Origin: Rhodohalobacter barkolensis
GTDB lineage: Bacteria; Bacteroidota; Rhodothermia; Balneolales; Balneolaceae
Assembly (NCBI RefSeq): GCF_002834295.1
Contig: NZ_PISP01000004.1
Location: 1 to 64,000 of the forward strand
DNA: 64,000 bases
Direction: 5' to 3'
Part shown: in pieces, positions 47,230-56,244 of the stretch
How positions within the stretch are numbered: the stretch's first letter is position 1
How the letters are laid out: the number at the start of each line of letters is the position of its first letter
The notes under the pieces: generated by a model
Told to the model about the DNA's origin: nothing
Seen by the model: only the letters and a program-made list of their open reading frames with translations
Databases searched by the model: none
Made by a program: the position numbers and the translations under genes

Positions 47230-47291
47230 GGGCTAAAGCCCTTTATTATGAGTTCTCCTGTTGTTGTTCCGTCAGCTGAAGCTGACGGTAA
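47230..47291 (-). repeat. REP-like element, type B (copy 2)
   Basis: GGGCTAAAGCCC, a spacer, then CCGTCAGCTG/AAGCTGACGG and TAAATAATTA. It closes the lipoprotein unit exactly as copy 1 closes the transposase unit. Confidence 0.8.
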
Positions 47292-47388
47292 ATAATTAAG
47301 TTGCTTTAGAGTATAAAAAATCTCGCCCTGAAATTTTTAACGGATACTTTTTTCTTTTTTATTAGGGTCGAGAAGTAATTCCTAAAAA

Positions 47389-47448
47389 TTACCGTTGACT
47401 TAAGTCAACGGGAAAAGGCGGAACCAAAAAACTCTTGGGCTTTAGCCC
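47389..47448 (+). repeat. REP-like element, type A (copy 2)
   Basis: TTACCGTTGACTTAAGTCAACGG, then GAAAAGGCGGA, ending GGGCTTTAGCCC. It lies 40 bases downstream of the serS stop. The spacer before it (about 47368-47385) resembles the one at about 45955-45980, so the homology between the two regions is wider than the palindromes. Confidence 0.8.
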
Positions 47449-47487
47449 GTAACCCTTCTTTTTTGTGATATATGTGATATATCAACT

Positions 47488-48756
47488 TTAAATAACCTCA
47501 ACACCCATAAACGGCTGCAGTACTTCCGGGACTTTCACATCTCCGGACTCGGTTTGATACGTTTCAATAATTGCCGCGACTACTCTTGGCAGCGCCAGTC
47601 CTGATCCGTTCAGCGTATGAAGCATTTCGGTTTTACCTTTTTCGTTTTTGAATCGAAGCTGCATACGGCGAGCCTGGAATGAACCGAAATTAGAGCATGA
47701 ACTCACTTCCAGCCACCGTTGCTGACCGGGACTCCAAACTTCCAGATCGTACTTCTTGGTTTGAGTAAAGCCCATATCGCCGGTACACATCAGCAAAGTT
47801 CGATATGGAAGTTTAAGTTTCTGAAGCAGGGACTCAGCATACTCACGCAAAGATTCCAATTCGTTATCAGAGGTGCCCGGATGAACAATTTTTACCAGCT
47901 CGACCTTGTCAAATTGGTGCAGACGGTTCAGCCCTCGAACATCTTTACCGTAACTTCCCGCTTCGCGTCTCCAGCAGGGTGTGTATGCCGCATACCGGAT
48001 GGGCAGTTCTTCTTTTAATAAAATTTCATCCCGGTGAAAGTTGGTCACCGGTACTTCAGCCGTTGGAATCGCAAAAAATCCATCGCGAGGAATGGTGTAC
48101 ATCATATCTTCCTTGTCCGGAATCTGTCCGGTTCCGCGGGCTGAATCTTCATTCACAAAATAGGGAGCCTGAAGCTCCGTAAATCCCTGATCCACCGCTT
48201 CGTTGAGAAAGAAATTAATCAGCGCACGTTGCAGACGAGCCATCTTCCCAACATAAAAAGGAAATCCGGCACCGGTTACTTTTGATCCCCGGTCGAAATC
48301 GATCCACTTTTTCTCTTCTGCAATTTCCCAGTGGGGCAATAACCAACCCTCTTCAGCCCGGTCTCCCCAGGTTTTAAAAGTTTCATTATCATCTTCCGTC
48401 TGACCAACCGGCACAGATTCATCCGGCACATTCGGAATACTGTAGAGCAGGTCATCACGCTCTTTGGCAACGGTTGCCACTTTATCTTCAAGTTCTTTTA
48501 ATTTCTCTTTCCCATCCGAAGTTGCTTTGATGATCTCCTGAGCTTCCTCTTTCTTCCCCTGCCCCATCAGCTTGCCAATCTCTTTCGATTTGGCATTATT
48601 CTCAGCTCTAAGCTGATCGATTTCGGTTACCAGTGATCGCCACTCTTCATCTTTTTGAATCACTTTATCAACTGCAGAAGAATCTTTCTCTCCTTTGTTG
48701 ATCATTCCGGTTTTCACCAATTGTGGATTTTCTCTAATAAATGTGATATCGAGCAT
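47488..48756 (-). CDS. serS: Serine-tRNA ligase
   Basis: Class II aminoacyl-tRNA synthetase charging tRNA-Ser. 422 residues. N-terminal tRNA-binding coiled coil (about 30-100; RAENNAKSKEIGKLMGQGKKEEA). Catalytic core with motif 2 YTPCWRREAGSYGKDVRGLNR-like segment, QFDKVELVKIVHP, and motif 3 LHTLNGSGLALPRVVAAIIE. The C-terminus VLQPFMGVEVI is complete. Its last 16 codons and stop are duplicated 1.35 kb downstream. It stands alone on the minus strand. Confidence 0.98.
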   Translation of the reverse strand: MLDITFIRENPQLVKTGMINKGEKDSSAVDKVIQKDEEWRSLVTEIDQLRAENNAKSKEIGKLMGQGKKEEAQEIIKATSDGKEKLKELEDKVATVAKERDDLLYSIPNVPDESVPVGQTEDDNETFKTWGDRAEEGWLLPHWEIAEEKKWIDFDRGSKVTGAGFPFYVGKMARLQRALINFFLNEAVDQGFTELQAPYFVNEDSARGTGQIPDKEDMMYTIPRDGFFAIPTAEVPVTNFHRDEILLKEELPIRYAAYTPCWRREAGSYGKDVRGLNRLHQFDKVELVKIVHPGTSDNELESLREYAESLLQKLKLPYRTLLMCTGDMGFTQTKKYDLEVWSPGQQRWLEVSSCSNFGSFQARRMQLRFKNEKGKTEMLHTLNGSGLALPRVVAAIIETYQTESGDVKVPEVLQPFMGVEVI

Positions 48757-48956
48757 CGAAAGGAATTTAAACTGGTTCGCTATTTTAATTCAAAAGGTAA
48801 AGATACGAGTCGTTTTACAGGCATTGAAATTTTTCTACAGCTTAAATTCAAAGCTTGAATAACTTTTTACGATTATCTGGAAACAATTCATTGAATTCCT
48901 AACTAATTAAAGATATTTTCCACTCAGATTAGAAATTTTAGGTAAAACCCGCCGTT

Positions 48957-49436
48957 ATGAGTCATCAATTGGATGAAACTGATATTAAAATTTTAAACCA
49001 CCTCCAGAAACACGGACGTGCGCAGCGAAATACGATTGCAGACATCGTCCATCTGTCTGTACCCTCCGTATCAGAAAGGATGCGAAAGCTTGAGGAGAAG
49101 GGATTAATCTCAAGTTATAATGCAGTGCTCGATTCAAAAAAATTCAACTTTGATATTACTGCATTCATATTTGTGGAAGTTGATGGATCCGAACGCTACC
49201 CAAGTTTTGTGGAGCATGTATCGGAGCATCCGGAAGTTTTGGAGTGCCACTCCATTACAGGAGACGGCTCTCACATCTTGAAAGTTCGAACCAAGAATAC
49301 AGAGTCATTTGAAAAGTTTTTGTCTCTGGTTCAATCCTGGGATGGCGTAAGCAGAACCCGTTCCAACATTGTTCTCTCCAGTTTTAAAGAAACGCGTGAA
49401 CTACCCATTGAACGCACCGTTGAAACCAAAAAATAA
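48957..49436 (+). CDS. Lrp/AsnC family transcriptional regulator
   Basis: 159 residues. N-terminal winged helix (LDETDIKILNHLQKHGRAQRNTIADIVHLSVPSV in several segments, about 4-45; recognition region SVPSVSERMRKLEEKG), then a RAM ligand-binding domain (about 65-150; ITAFIFVEVDG, HPEVLECHSITGDGSHILKVR). Such proteins sense amino acids or related molecules and bind as octamers. The target is unknown. It precedes a large membrane protein by 12 bases, which may be the gene it is co-expressed with. Confidence 0.95.
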   Translation: MSHQLDETDIKILNHLQKHGRAQRNTIADIVHLSVPSVSERMRKLEEKGLISSYNAVLDSKKFNFDITAFIFVEVDGSERYPSFVEHVSEHPEVLECHSITGDGSHILKVRTKNTESFEKFLSLVQSWDGVSRTRSNIVLSSFKETRELPIERTVETKK

Positions 49437-49448
49437 CAACAGGCCATT

Positions 49449-50945
49449 TTGCTGCCACTGATTGTTGCCTTTTTTCTAACCTGGCTATCTCCCGTTCAGC
49501 AGAGTGTTGATGATCAAAATGCTGCCGAAAATGGTCTCGGCAATAGAATCGCTCTTTCTCTTGATTCATCAATTAATCCCGATCAGAAACAGCAAATACT
49601 GGATAGTGCATCTCAGATAGGGATCGACCTAATACATTTTACCCGGCCTGAGCAGTTGAATTCACTGAATGTGGATGATTTCTTCCTGATCTATCAAATA
49701 CCTTTAAATTATTCGACCGTATATGAGATTCAATCAGAATCGAGCGAAATCATCCGTCAGATTAACGAATCAATACGTGTGGTTACGGATCAGTATCCCG
49801 GAAAAGTTGCTGCGACTGGACTTCTTCGTTTTCCAAATGAAGCACACCCGCAATTCACATCAATCGCATCCCAGATAGCATCAGCGGTTCGCCAACAAAC
49901 CGACTCTCCACTTTTTTACCAATCAGCTTTACAACGTGGGTCCGCAGCTCCCGAAGGGTTCGATTTTTTTATTCAGACCTACTCTTCACTCGACGATTCA
50001 CCTATTCACAGCGCCGTCTATTTTGAGCCGGATGCCCGAAAACCTCAGGCTATCCAGATGCTTGAAAAGCTTTTTTCTGAATCCATTCAAATGGACGAAA
50101 GCGTCATTATCATTCCAGCAGATTGGTTTGTTGAGAATATCGTTGAGAATCAGGACTTCACAACAATTTTTGCAGAGTACCTGGATGGGAATTTGATCCC
50201 ATTTCCAATCCCGTACGACCCGGAAGTGCCACCGGCCATGAACTGGAATGTCATTTTTCTATTTCTCATTCTGGGGTCTGTTCTTCTTCACATGCGCTAT
50301 CAACCTGTCTACACTCAGGCGCTGCCCAGGTACTTTTTTAATCACTCTTTCTTTCTGATTGATGTGATGGAACACCGGATACGTAATGTTTTTCCGGGTA
50401 TCGTCATTTTAGTTCAGCATGCGATCATCACAGGCATCATTTTATATTTAACTGCAGACAGTCTTTTCAACAGTCACAGCCTGAATGCACTCACCCACCA
50501 TTTTCCGATTCTTTTCTGGTCAGACAACCATTTCCTCTCACTGTTTATCGTGGGATTTATAATGGTGCTTTTCATGCAGGCTCTCTCTGTATTATGGCTC
50601 CATCTGCCCAATAAAAAGCTGCAGTTTTTTAGCCAAACTTTAAACCTCTACGCCTGGCCCCTTCATATCAATTTTTTAGTAGCCACGATACTTATCGTTC
50701 TTTTTGGCCGCGACCCGAATGAATCTATGATTCTAACCTTACTGGCAATTTATCTCTTCGTATGGTTTATGAGCTTTAACATCGCAGCATTCGATGGATC
50801 AAAATTTATGGATCGCAACAGCCTGGTCTATATTTTACTCACTATTGGGCTACACACACTTCTCTTTACTTTCCTGATCTGGATTACATTTTACTCACCA
50901 TCTATCAGTGAACCTCTCCAAATGGCACTCTCGTTTAGTCATTAA
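49449..50945 (+). CDS. Hypothetical membrane protein with large extracytoplasmic domain
   Basis: 498 residues from TTG at 49449 (MLPLIVAFFLTWLSPVQQ, a signal-type start). An extracytoplasmic domain of about 240 residues (22-265; IALSLDSSINPDQKQQILDSAS, IIRQINESIRVVTDQYPGK, PDARKPQAIQMLEKLF) is followed by about six membrane helices beginning WNVIFLFLILGSVLLHM (near 268). I do not recognise the family. The first domain has an alternating alpha/beta feel, as in glycosidase- or sugar-binding folds, but this is weak. It lies 12 bases after the Lrp/AsnC regulator. Confidence 0.78.
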   Translation: MLPLIVAFFLTWLSPVQQSVDDQNAAENGLGNRIALSLDSSINPDQKQQILDSASQIGIDLIHFTRPEQLNSLNVDDFFLIYQIPLNYSTVYEIQSESSEIIRQINESIRVVTDQYPGKVAATGLLRFPNEAHPQFTSIASQIASAVRQQTDSPLFYQSALQRGSAAPEGFDFFIQTYSSLDDSPIHSAVYFEPDARKPQAIQMLEKLFSESIQMDESVIIIPADWFVENIVENQDFTTIFAEYLDGNLIPFPIPYDPEVPPAMNWNVIFLFLILGSVLLHMRYQPVYTQALPRYFFNHSFFLIDVMEHRIRNVFPGIVILVQHAIITGIILYLTADSLFNSHSLNALTHHFPILFWSDNHFLSLFIVGFIMVLFMQALSVLWLHLPNKKLQFFSQTLNLYAWPLHINFLVATILIVLFGRDPNESMILTLLAIYLFVWFMSFNIAAFDGSKFMDRNSLVYILLTIGLHTLLFTFLIWITFYSPSISEPLQMALSFSH

Positions 50946-51004
50946 GAATTGGGTGAAATTCTCATTCATCCAGAATGAGATGAAATGAGGTTTAAAGCAA
51001 GAGC

Positions 51005-52540
51005 TTAAATAATCTGCTTTCTCAATCTTGCCACAGGCAACTGAAGCTGCTCCCTGTATTTACTTACAGTTCGACGGGCTACTTTATACCCTTTCTCTTT
51101 CAATAAATTAGTCAGCGCCTGATCGCTGTAGGGTTTCTTTTTATCTTCATTATCAATGATTTCCTGAAGAACATTTTTCACTTCCCGGCTCGACACATCT
51201 TCACCGCTCTCCGTTTCCAAACCCTCACTGAAAAAGTACTTCAGCTCATAAACTCCAAAATTTGTCTGAACATACTTCCCATTCACAACTCGTGAAACCG
51301 TGGAAATATCCATCTTGATCCGGTCTGCAACATCTTTGAGGATCATCGGCTTCAGTCCGTCACCGTGTTTAAAAAAATCTTCCTGAAGAGATACAATGGT
51401 TCGCATGGTTTTCATCAGAGTATTCTGCCGCTGCAATATTGAATCGATAAACCACTGGGCTGATTCGATCTTATCCTTTATGAAATTACGAGCCTGCTTC
51501 TCTTCTTTATCCTTTTGATTTTTTTTCTTCAGATTATCCCACATCATTTTGTACTCCGGAGAAATTCGGAGGGGTGGAGTATTCCGCTGGCTCAGCTTTA
51601 TCACAAATTCTCCCTCCCCACTTTCATCATCTTTGTTGGAGGGTTCAAAATAGACTTCAAAATCCGGTTCTATGTATTGGCGGTTATCTTCATCAGGATT
51701 TGCAACTCCGCCCGGTTTAGGGTTGAGTCCCTTAATCAATTCAAAAATTTCGCGCAGCTGTTCATCATCAATATCCAGGCGCGATTTTAATTTACTGAAA
51801 TGTTTCTTTTCGAAACTCTCCCAATAATCTTCGAGCATTTCTATGGCCAGTGACCGGATTTCACTTTCTATGTCTGATGTTTTAAGCTGTACGAGCAGAC
51901 AGTCTCTTAAATCCCGGGAAGCTATGCCTACCGGATCCAGTCTCTGAATCATCTTACGTACTTTCTCAACCTGAGCCGCACTTACCAACGTACCCTGATT
52001 AAAAGCAATATTATCGATAACGGCTTCTATTTCGCGCCGGAAATATCCGTCTTTATCAAGCGATCCCAGTATCTGATCGGCTATTAACATCTCTTCATCG
52101 TCCAGGTCAAGAAGTGAAACCTGATGCTCAAGCTCTTCTAACAGGGTTTGATGGTAGGGATTTGGAAGGTCTCTCCAATCTTCATCCCCTCCCGATGATC
52201 CTGAAAATCCGGAGTAGCCGGTTCCATCATATTCGGTGTTATGCATGAAAGAATCCCAATCAATACTGTCATTTTTATCAACCGGATCTATTTCGGGTGA
52301 GTCTTCAGTTTCTTTACCTGTTTCGTCCTCTTTTTCCCAGTTTAACTCGTTCTCCTGAATCGATTCTTCCATAACCGGGTCTGCTTCTTCAAGCACCGGG
52401 TTCATTTCAATCTCTTCCTTAATACGCTGTTCCAGGCCAATGGTGGGCAGCTGAAGCAATTTCACAAACTGAATCTGCTGAGGAGACAGCTTTTGCTGCT
52501 GACTCTGCTTTTGTGATATGTTTTGACCTGTTTTAAGCAC
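51005..52540 (-). CDS. rpoN: RNA polymerase sigma-54 factor
   Basis: Alternative sigma factor requiring AAA+ activators. 511 residues. Region I is Gln/Leu-rich (SQQQKLSPQQIQFVKLLQLP, about 12-31), region II is a long acidic stretch (about 48-110), and region III ends with the helix-turn-helix MDISTVSRVVNGKYVQTNFG and the RpoN box ARRTVSKYREQL (near 490). The start is GTG at 52540, directly after the TAA of the upstream gene. No enhancer-binding protein is in the window. Confidence 0.97.
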   Translation of the reverse strand: MLKTGQNISQKQSQQQKLSPQQIQFVKLLQLPTIGLEQRIKEEIEMNPVLEEADPVMEESIQENELNWEKEDETGKETEDSPEIDPVDKNDSIDWDSFMHNTEYDGTGYSGFSGSSGGDEDWRDLPNPYHQTLLEELEHQVSLLDLDDEEMLIADQILGSLDKDGYFRREIEAVIDNIAFNQGTLVSAAQVEKVRKMIQRLDPVGIASRDLRDCLLVQLKTSDIESEIRSLAIEMLEDYWESFEKKHFSKLKSRLDIDDEQLREIFELIKGLNPKPGGVANPDEDNRQYIEPDFEVYFEPSNKDDESGEGEFVIKLSQRNTPPLRISPEYKMMWDNLKKKNQKDKEEKQARNFIKDKIESAQWFIDSILQRQNTLMKTMRTIVSLQEDFFKHGDGLKPMILKDVADRIKMDISTVSRVVNGKYVQTNFGVYELKYFFSEGLETESGEDVSSREVKNVLQEIIDNEDKKKPYSDQALTNLLKEKGYKVARRTVSKYREQLQLPVARLRKQII

Positions 52541-53116
52541 TTACTTTCTCCTTACTTCATTGCATGCCTCGATAAATTCTGAATACCATTTCTCTCCATA
52601 TCTGCGAATCAGAGAGGTTTTAAGAAAATCCGACAGGTAAATTCCCTTTTGCTCACCATTTTTGCAACCTGCTGAACACAAATCAGGAATGTATTCATAG
52701 TTGGCATAATCCATTCCGGCTATATGCTTCAAACGAACCGGGTAAAGATGGCAGCTAATCGGCTTTTCCCAATTAAATCTACCTGAATAATACGCATTTT
52801 GTATGGCACAAGTGGCAACTCCTTCATCACTTTTCTGAACAAAAATACACTCACCGGAGTCAATGCAGTTAATTTCAAATCCATTTTCAGCATCACCTAA
52901 AACGACACCCTCTTCCTCAGCCTTTGAAACGGCTACGGGATCTAACTCATCTTTTAATGTTCTGAACGCTTTTCTGAGCACCGGAATTTCATCACGGCTT
53001 ACCGGAGCACCGGCATCGCCCACCACACAGCATGCGCCTTTGCATTTACTAATATCGCAGGCAAATTTAGCTGTGGCAATATCTTCACTCAGTATAACAT
53101 CCTGTACACGTATCAT
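52541..53116 (-). CDS. DUF3109 family cysteine-rich protein
   Basis: 191 residues of a family with unknown function and conserved cysteines. Visible: FACDISKCKGACCVVGDAGAP (near 18-38), INCIDSGECIFVQ, ATCAIQNAYYSG, PISCHLYPVRL and DLCSAGCKNGE. The cysteine spacing suggests a metal or Fe-S site, as in the related CxxCxxxCC zinc/iron proteins. Its stop codon is directly followed by the GTG of rpoN, so they are coupled. It lies 26 bases after dprA. Confidence 0.9.
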   Translation of the reverse strand: MIRVQDVILSEDIATAKFACDISKCKGACCVVGDAGAPVSRDEIPVLRKAFRTLKDELDPVAVSKAEEEGVVLGDAENGFEINCIDSGECIFVQKSDEGVATCAIQNAYYSGRFNWEKPISCHLYPVRLKHIAGMDYANYEYIPDLCSAGCKNGEQKGIYLSDFLKTSLIRRYGEKWYSEFIEACNEVRRK

Positions 53117-53142
53117 ATCAATCCAATGATTTATTCAAAAAA

Positions 53143-54261
53143 CTAACAAGCTTCAAAATACTTTCCGGCCTTTTGGGTAATGGCACCCTTTAATTCAAGG
53201 GTGAGCATTTGGGGCAGCAGTTTAAAGGTTGGCTGGCCGGTTATTTCACTTATCTGATCTATATGCAAAGATTTTCCATCCAGCATCTCACAAAGTTTTG
53301 ATTCATCATCAGTAAGTGAGAGAGATCTCCAGGTTGAAACTGTTTTTTCAGAAGGCTTATTCGTATTTGTTTCAACTGAAATTTCTTCAAGAATATCATC
53401 AATATCCCTGACCAGTTTTCCCTGGCCGTTCTGGATCAGATAATTACAACCCTTACCTTTTATATAGCCTAACTGATGAGGAACCACAAAAACCTCTCGG
53501 TTTTGATCCAGCGCATACCGGGCTGTAATCATACTGCCTCCTTTCACTCCGCTTTCCACAACCAAAACGCCGTGGCTCATGCCACTGACAATTCGGTTCC
53601 GGCCGGGAAAGTTTCCAGCATCAGGTTTTGTACCCGGTGGAAATTCTGACATAATCAATCCACCTGAGTCAATTATTCTTTTCGCCAACGGTTTATTCTT
53701 CGCCGGATAGATGACATCAATTCCAGAGCCCAGCACGGCTACTGTTTTACCACCGTTTTCCACAGCGGTTTGATGGGCTTTCGCGTCCACGCCGTATGCA
53801 AGTCCGCTATTTACAGTAATCCCGTTTTGAACCAGTTTTTGCGACCAATATTCTGATTGCTTCAAACCATAACTGCCGGGATTTCGGGTCCCAACTACTG
53901 CAATTCCGGGTTCGTCCAATACGCTCAGATCTCCTTTGCACCATAAGATCAGTGGAGGATCGTAGATATGTTTTAAAAGTTTCGGGTAGTGATCATCATC
54001 AAATGCGATTAGTGTGGCAGCGATCTTTTCGGTTCTGAGCAAAATTTTATCGACGGCTTCCCAGTCATCAAACTCAGAGAGATATTTAGACACCTGTTTG
54101 CCAATACCGTCGGCTTTCAAATAGTCTCGAATATTCAGATCAAAAAGCTGATCCGCACTCTCAACTCCGGTTAGCTGCAGTAGTTTTTTAGCCCTTCCCG
54201 GCCCCATTTCCGGAACCAGACTCAGGGCTATCAATGCTCTATGATGTCTCTTCCGGCTCAA
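53143..54261 (-). CDS. dprA: DNA processing protein DprA/Smf
   Basis: Loads RecA on incoming single-stranded DNA during natural transformation. 372 residues from a TTG at 54261, which lies inside the end of obg; a TTG 27 bases later (LIALSLVPEMG) is also possible. Domains: N-terminal SAM/HhH-like (about 8-70; VPEMGPGRAKKLLQL), Rossmann (about 80-290; GIAVVGTRNPGSYGLKQSE, VNSGLAYGVDAKAHQ, VAVLGSGIDVIYP, FPGRNRIVSGMSHGVLVVE) and a C-terminal winged helix (about 310-372). Presence suggests possible competence. Overlap with obg is 23 bases. Confidence 0.95.
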   Translation of the reverse strand: MSRKRHHRALIALSLVPEMGPGRAKKLLQLTGVESADQLFDLNIRDYLKADGIGKQVSKYLSEFDDWEAVDKILLRTEKIAATLIAFDDDHYPKLLKHIYDPPLILWCKGDLSVLDEPGIAVVGTRNPGSYGLKQSEYWSQKLVQNGITVNSGLAYGVDAKAHQTAVENGGKTVAVLGSGIDVIYPAKNKPLAKRIIDSGGLIMSEFPPGTKPDAGNFPGRNRIVSGMSHGVLVVESGVKGGSMITARYALDQNREVFVVPHQLGYIKGKGCNYLIQNGQGKLVRDIDDILEEISVETNTNKPSEKTVSTWRSLSLTDDESKLCEMLDGKSLHIDQISEITGQPTFKLLPQMLTLELKGAITQKAGKYFEAC

Positions 54262-55237
54262 TTTCCTTTAATTTTTTCCAGATCATCTCTTTCAGTTCCT
54301 CGATATTGTGTCCGGTAGCCGATGAAATTTCAATAATCTCAACATCGTCACCCAACTCAACCGGTTCTTCGAGTTCGAAGCCTTCAACCAGATCCATTTT
54401 GGTTATTGCTAAAATTCTCGGTTTGTCCAACAGATCGGGCCGGTACTCCTCCAATTCATGCAACAGTGCACGGTACTCCTGTTTGATGTCGGTGTCGCAC
54501 CCCACCATAAACAGCAACACATTGTTTCTTTCAATGTGGCGTAAAAATTGAAGTCCTAAACCTTTCCCTTCGTGTGCATCTTCAATGATTCCGGGAATAT
54601 CAGCCATCACAAAACTTCTGTAATCCGGGAAAGTAACCACACCCAGGTTTGGTTCAAGAGTGGTAAACGGGTAATCGGCAATTTTAGGTTTAGCCTCAGA
54701 TAGAGCTGACAAGAGCGTGCTTTTCCCTGCGTTCGGGAATCCAACCAAACCTACATCAGCAATCAGTTTTAGTTCCAGCTCAACCGTTCTCTCTTCACCC
54801 GATTCGCCCTCCTGCGCGTGTTCAGGAGTTTGATTGGTTGCACTACGAAAGTGCCAGTTCCCCAGACCGCCTTTTCCTCCTTTTGCAATCACAATCTCTT
54901 CATCTTGATCGGTAATTTCCCCGAGCCGTTCACGAGTTTCTGCATCATAAACAACGGTTCCCAATGGAACTTCAAGAACCTCTTTTTCACCGTCCTTTCC
55001 GGTTTTCCGGGAAGTGTGTCCCCGCTCTCCATGGTCGGCCTTTACAAACTTTCTGTATCGCAGATCGAGAAGCGTATTGAGCTGGCTGTTTCCTTTCAGA
55101 ACTACATCACCGCCTTTCCCTCCGTCGCCACCATCAGGTCCGCCTTTAGGTACATACTTCTCTCTGCGGAAATGCGACATTCCCTCTCCACCGTTACCGG
55201 CTGTTACATAAATTTTTGCATAATCTGCAAATCTCAT
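54239..55237 (-). CDS. obg: GTPase Obg/CgtA
   Basis: Ribosome-associated GTPase for 50S maturation and stress response. 332 residues. The glycine-rich Obg domain (about 1-158) has GNGGEGMSHFRREKYVPKGG and GGDGGKGGDVVLKG. The G domain has G1 GFPNAGKST, G2/G3 IADYPFTTLEPNLG and ADIPGII, and NKxD as TKMD. It ends EIEPEETS, with dprA starting inside it. There is no C-terminal OCT domain. Confidence 0.97.
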   Translation of the reverse strand: MRFADYAKIYVTAGNGGEGMSHFRREKYVPKGGPDGGDGGKGGDVVLKGNSQLNTLLDLRYRKFVKADHGERGHTSRKTGKDGEKEVLEVPLGTVVYDAETRERLGEITDQDEEIVIAKGGKGGLGNWHFRSATNQTPEHAQEGESGEERTVELELKLIADVGLVGFPNAGKSTLLSALSEAKPKIADYPFTTLEPNLGVVTFPDYRSFVMADIPGIIEDAHEGKGLGLQFLRHIERNNVLLFMVGCDTDIKQEYRALLHELEEYRPDLLDKPRILAITKMDLVEGFELEEPVELGDDVEIIEISSATGHNIEELKEMIWKKLKEIEPEETS

Positions 55238-55343
55238 AGTCTGCCTTCTTCCTTCAAACTAAAAACTCTGCAATGGTCAGTAGCAGAGTTTCAGTGTGTA
55301 TTTAATTTTCTGTTTCTCTCGTCTGTTCAAAAAACGAAGTCTT

Positions 55344-56183
55344 CTATTTTTTTAGCATTCTCAAAAGCCTGGCTAACTTACTCTTTAGCTTTGTTCGTGG
55401 CACGATAAAGTCAAGGAATCCATGTTCTACCAGGTATTCTGCGGTTTGAAATCCCTCCGGCAGGTCACGACCAATCGTCTGACGAATAACCCTGGGCCCG
55501 GCGAAGCCAATCAGTGAGCCCGGTTCAGCGATATTGAAATCTCCAAGCATTGCATAACTCGCAGTTACACCTCCTGTAGTCGGGTTCGTCATCAGCGAAA
55601 TGTAGGGCACTCCTTCTTTGTCCAGCTGAGCCAGCTTCGCGGATGTTTTGGCCATCTGCATCAAACTTAAAACGCTCTCCATCATACGTGCTCCACCTGA
55701 TTGAGATATGATCACCAGTGGAAACTTTTTATCACGGGCGTGATCGATGGCCCGGCTTAATCTCTCACCTACTACAGAACCCATACTTCCCCCAATAAAA
55801 GAGAAGTCCATACAGGCAATAACAATATCCTGTTTTTTTAACTTACCGACTCCAACACGACACGCATCCGAAAGCCCCGACTTTTTCTGAGTCTGTTTAA
55901 TTCGGTCGGAATACTTTTTACGGTCTTCAAAATTCAGAGGATCCGTTGGCATAATTTCATCTGCAATCTCCTCGAACTCTCCATCATCAAAAAGAATAGA
56001 GAAATACTCTTTACTTCCAATCCGAAAGTGATACCCGCTGATCGGATCAACCCAAAGGTTCTCCTCGAGTTCACGACGATGGATGGTATCCCCTGTTTCA
56101 GGCACCTTTATCCATACGCCTTCCGGCATATCTTTCTTTTTGTCGGTCTGAATGTTTGAATCTTTTCTTTTAAACCAAGACAT
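55344..56183 (-). CDS. accD: Acetyl-CoA carboxylase carboxyltransferase beta subunit, without zinc-finger cysteines
   Basis: Half of the carboxyltransferase that makes malonyl-CoA for fatty acids (and for the type III polyketide synthase in this window). 279 residues. Crotonase-like core: [58 protein letters not shown] and [13 protein letters not shown]. The N-terminal C4 zinc finger is lost: where E. coli-type AccD has CPxC and CPxC, this protein has WIKVPETGD and [11 protein letters not shown]. No accA is nearby. The start ATG is at 56183. Confidence 0.96.
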   Translation of the reverse strand: MSWFKRKDSNIQTDKKKDMPEGVWIKVPETGDTIHRRELEENLWVDPISGYHFRIGSKEYFSILFDDGEFEEIADEIMPTDPLNFEDRKKYSDRIKQTQKKSGLSDACRVGVGKLKKQDIVIACMDFSFIGGSMGSVVGERLSRAIDHARDKKFPLVIISQSGGARMMESVLSLMQMAKTSAKLAQLDKEGVPYISLMTNPTTGGVTASYAMLGDFNIAEPGSLIGFAGPRVIRQTIGRDLPEGFQTAEYLVEHGFLDFIVPRTKLKSKLARLLRMLKK

Positions 56184-56210
56184 AATGCAAAATTTAATTT
56201 AAGTAGCTTT

Positions 56211-56239
56211 CAAAAATAACGAATTCGTGCCGAAGCAAA
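56211..56239 (-). promoter_or_regulatory. Candidate promoter for accD
   Basis: On the minus strand TTTG (56239-56236), 17 bases, then TATTTTTG (56218-56211), an exact TAnnTTTG box at slightly short spacing. It ends 28 bases before the accD ATG. Confidence 0.35.
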
Positions 56240-56244
56240 AATCT

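Noticed and set aside
46042-47448. CRISPR array made by the repeated palindromes
   Set aside because: Only five elements of two types with unequal spacing of 100 to 1200 bases, containing genes between them; no cas genes.
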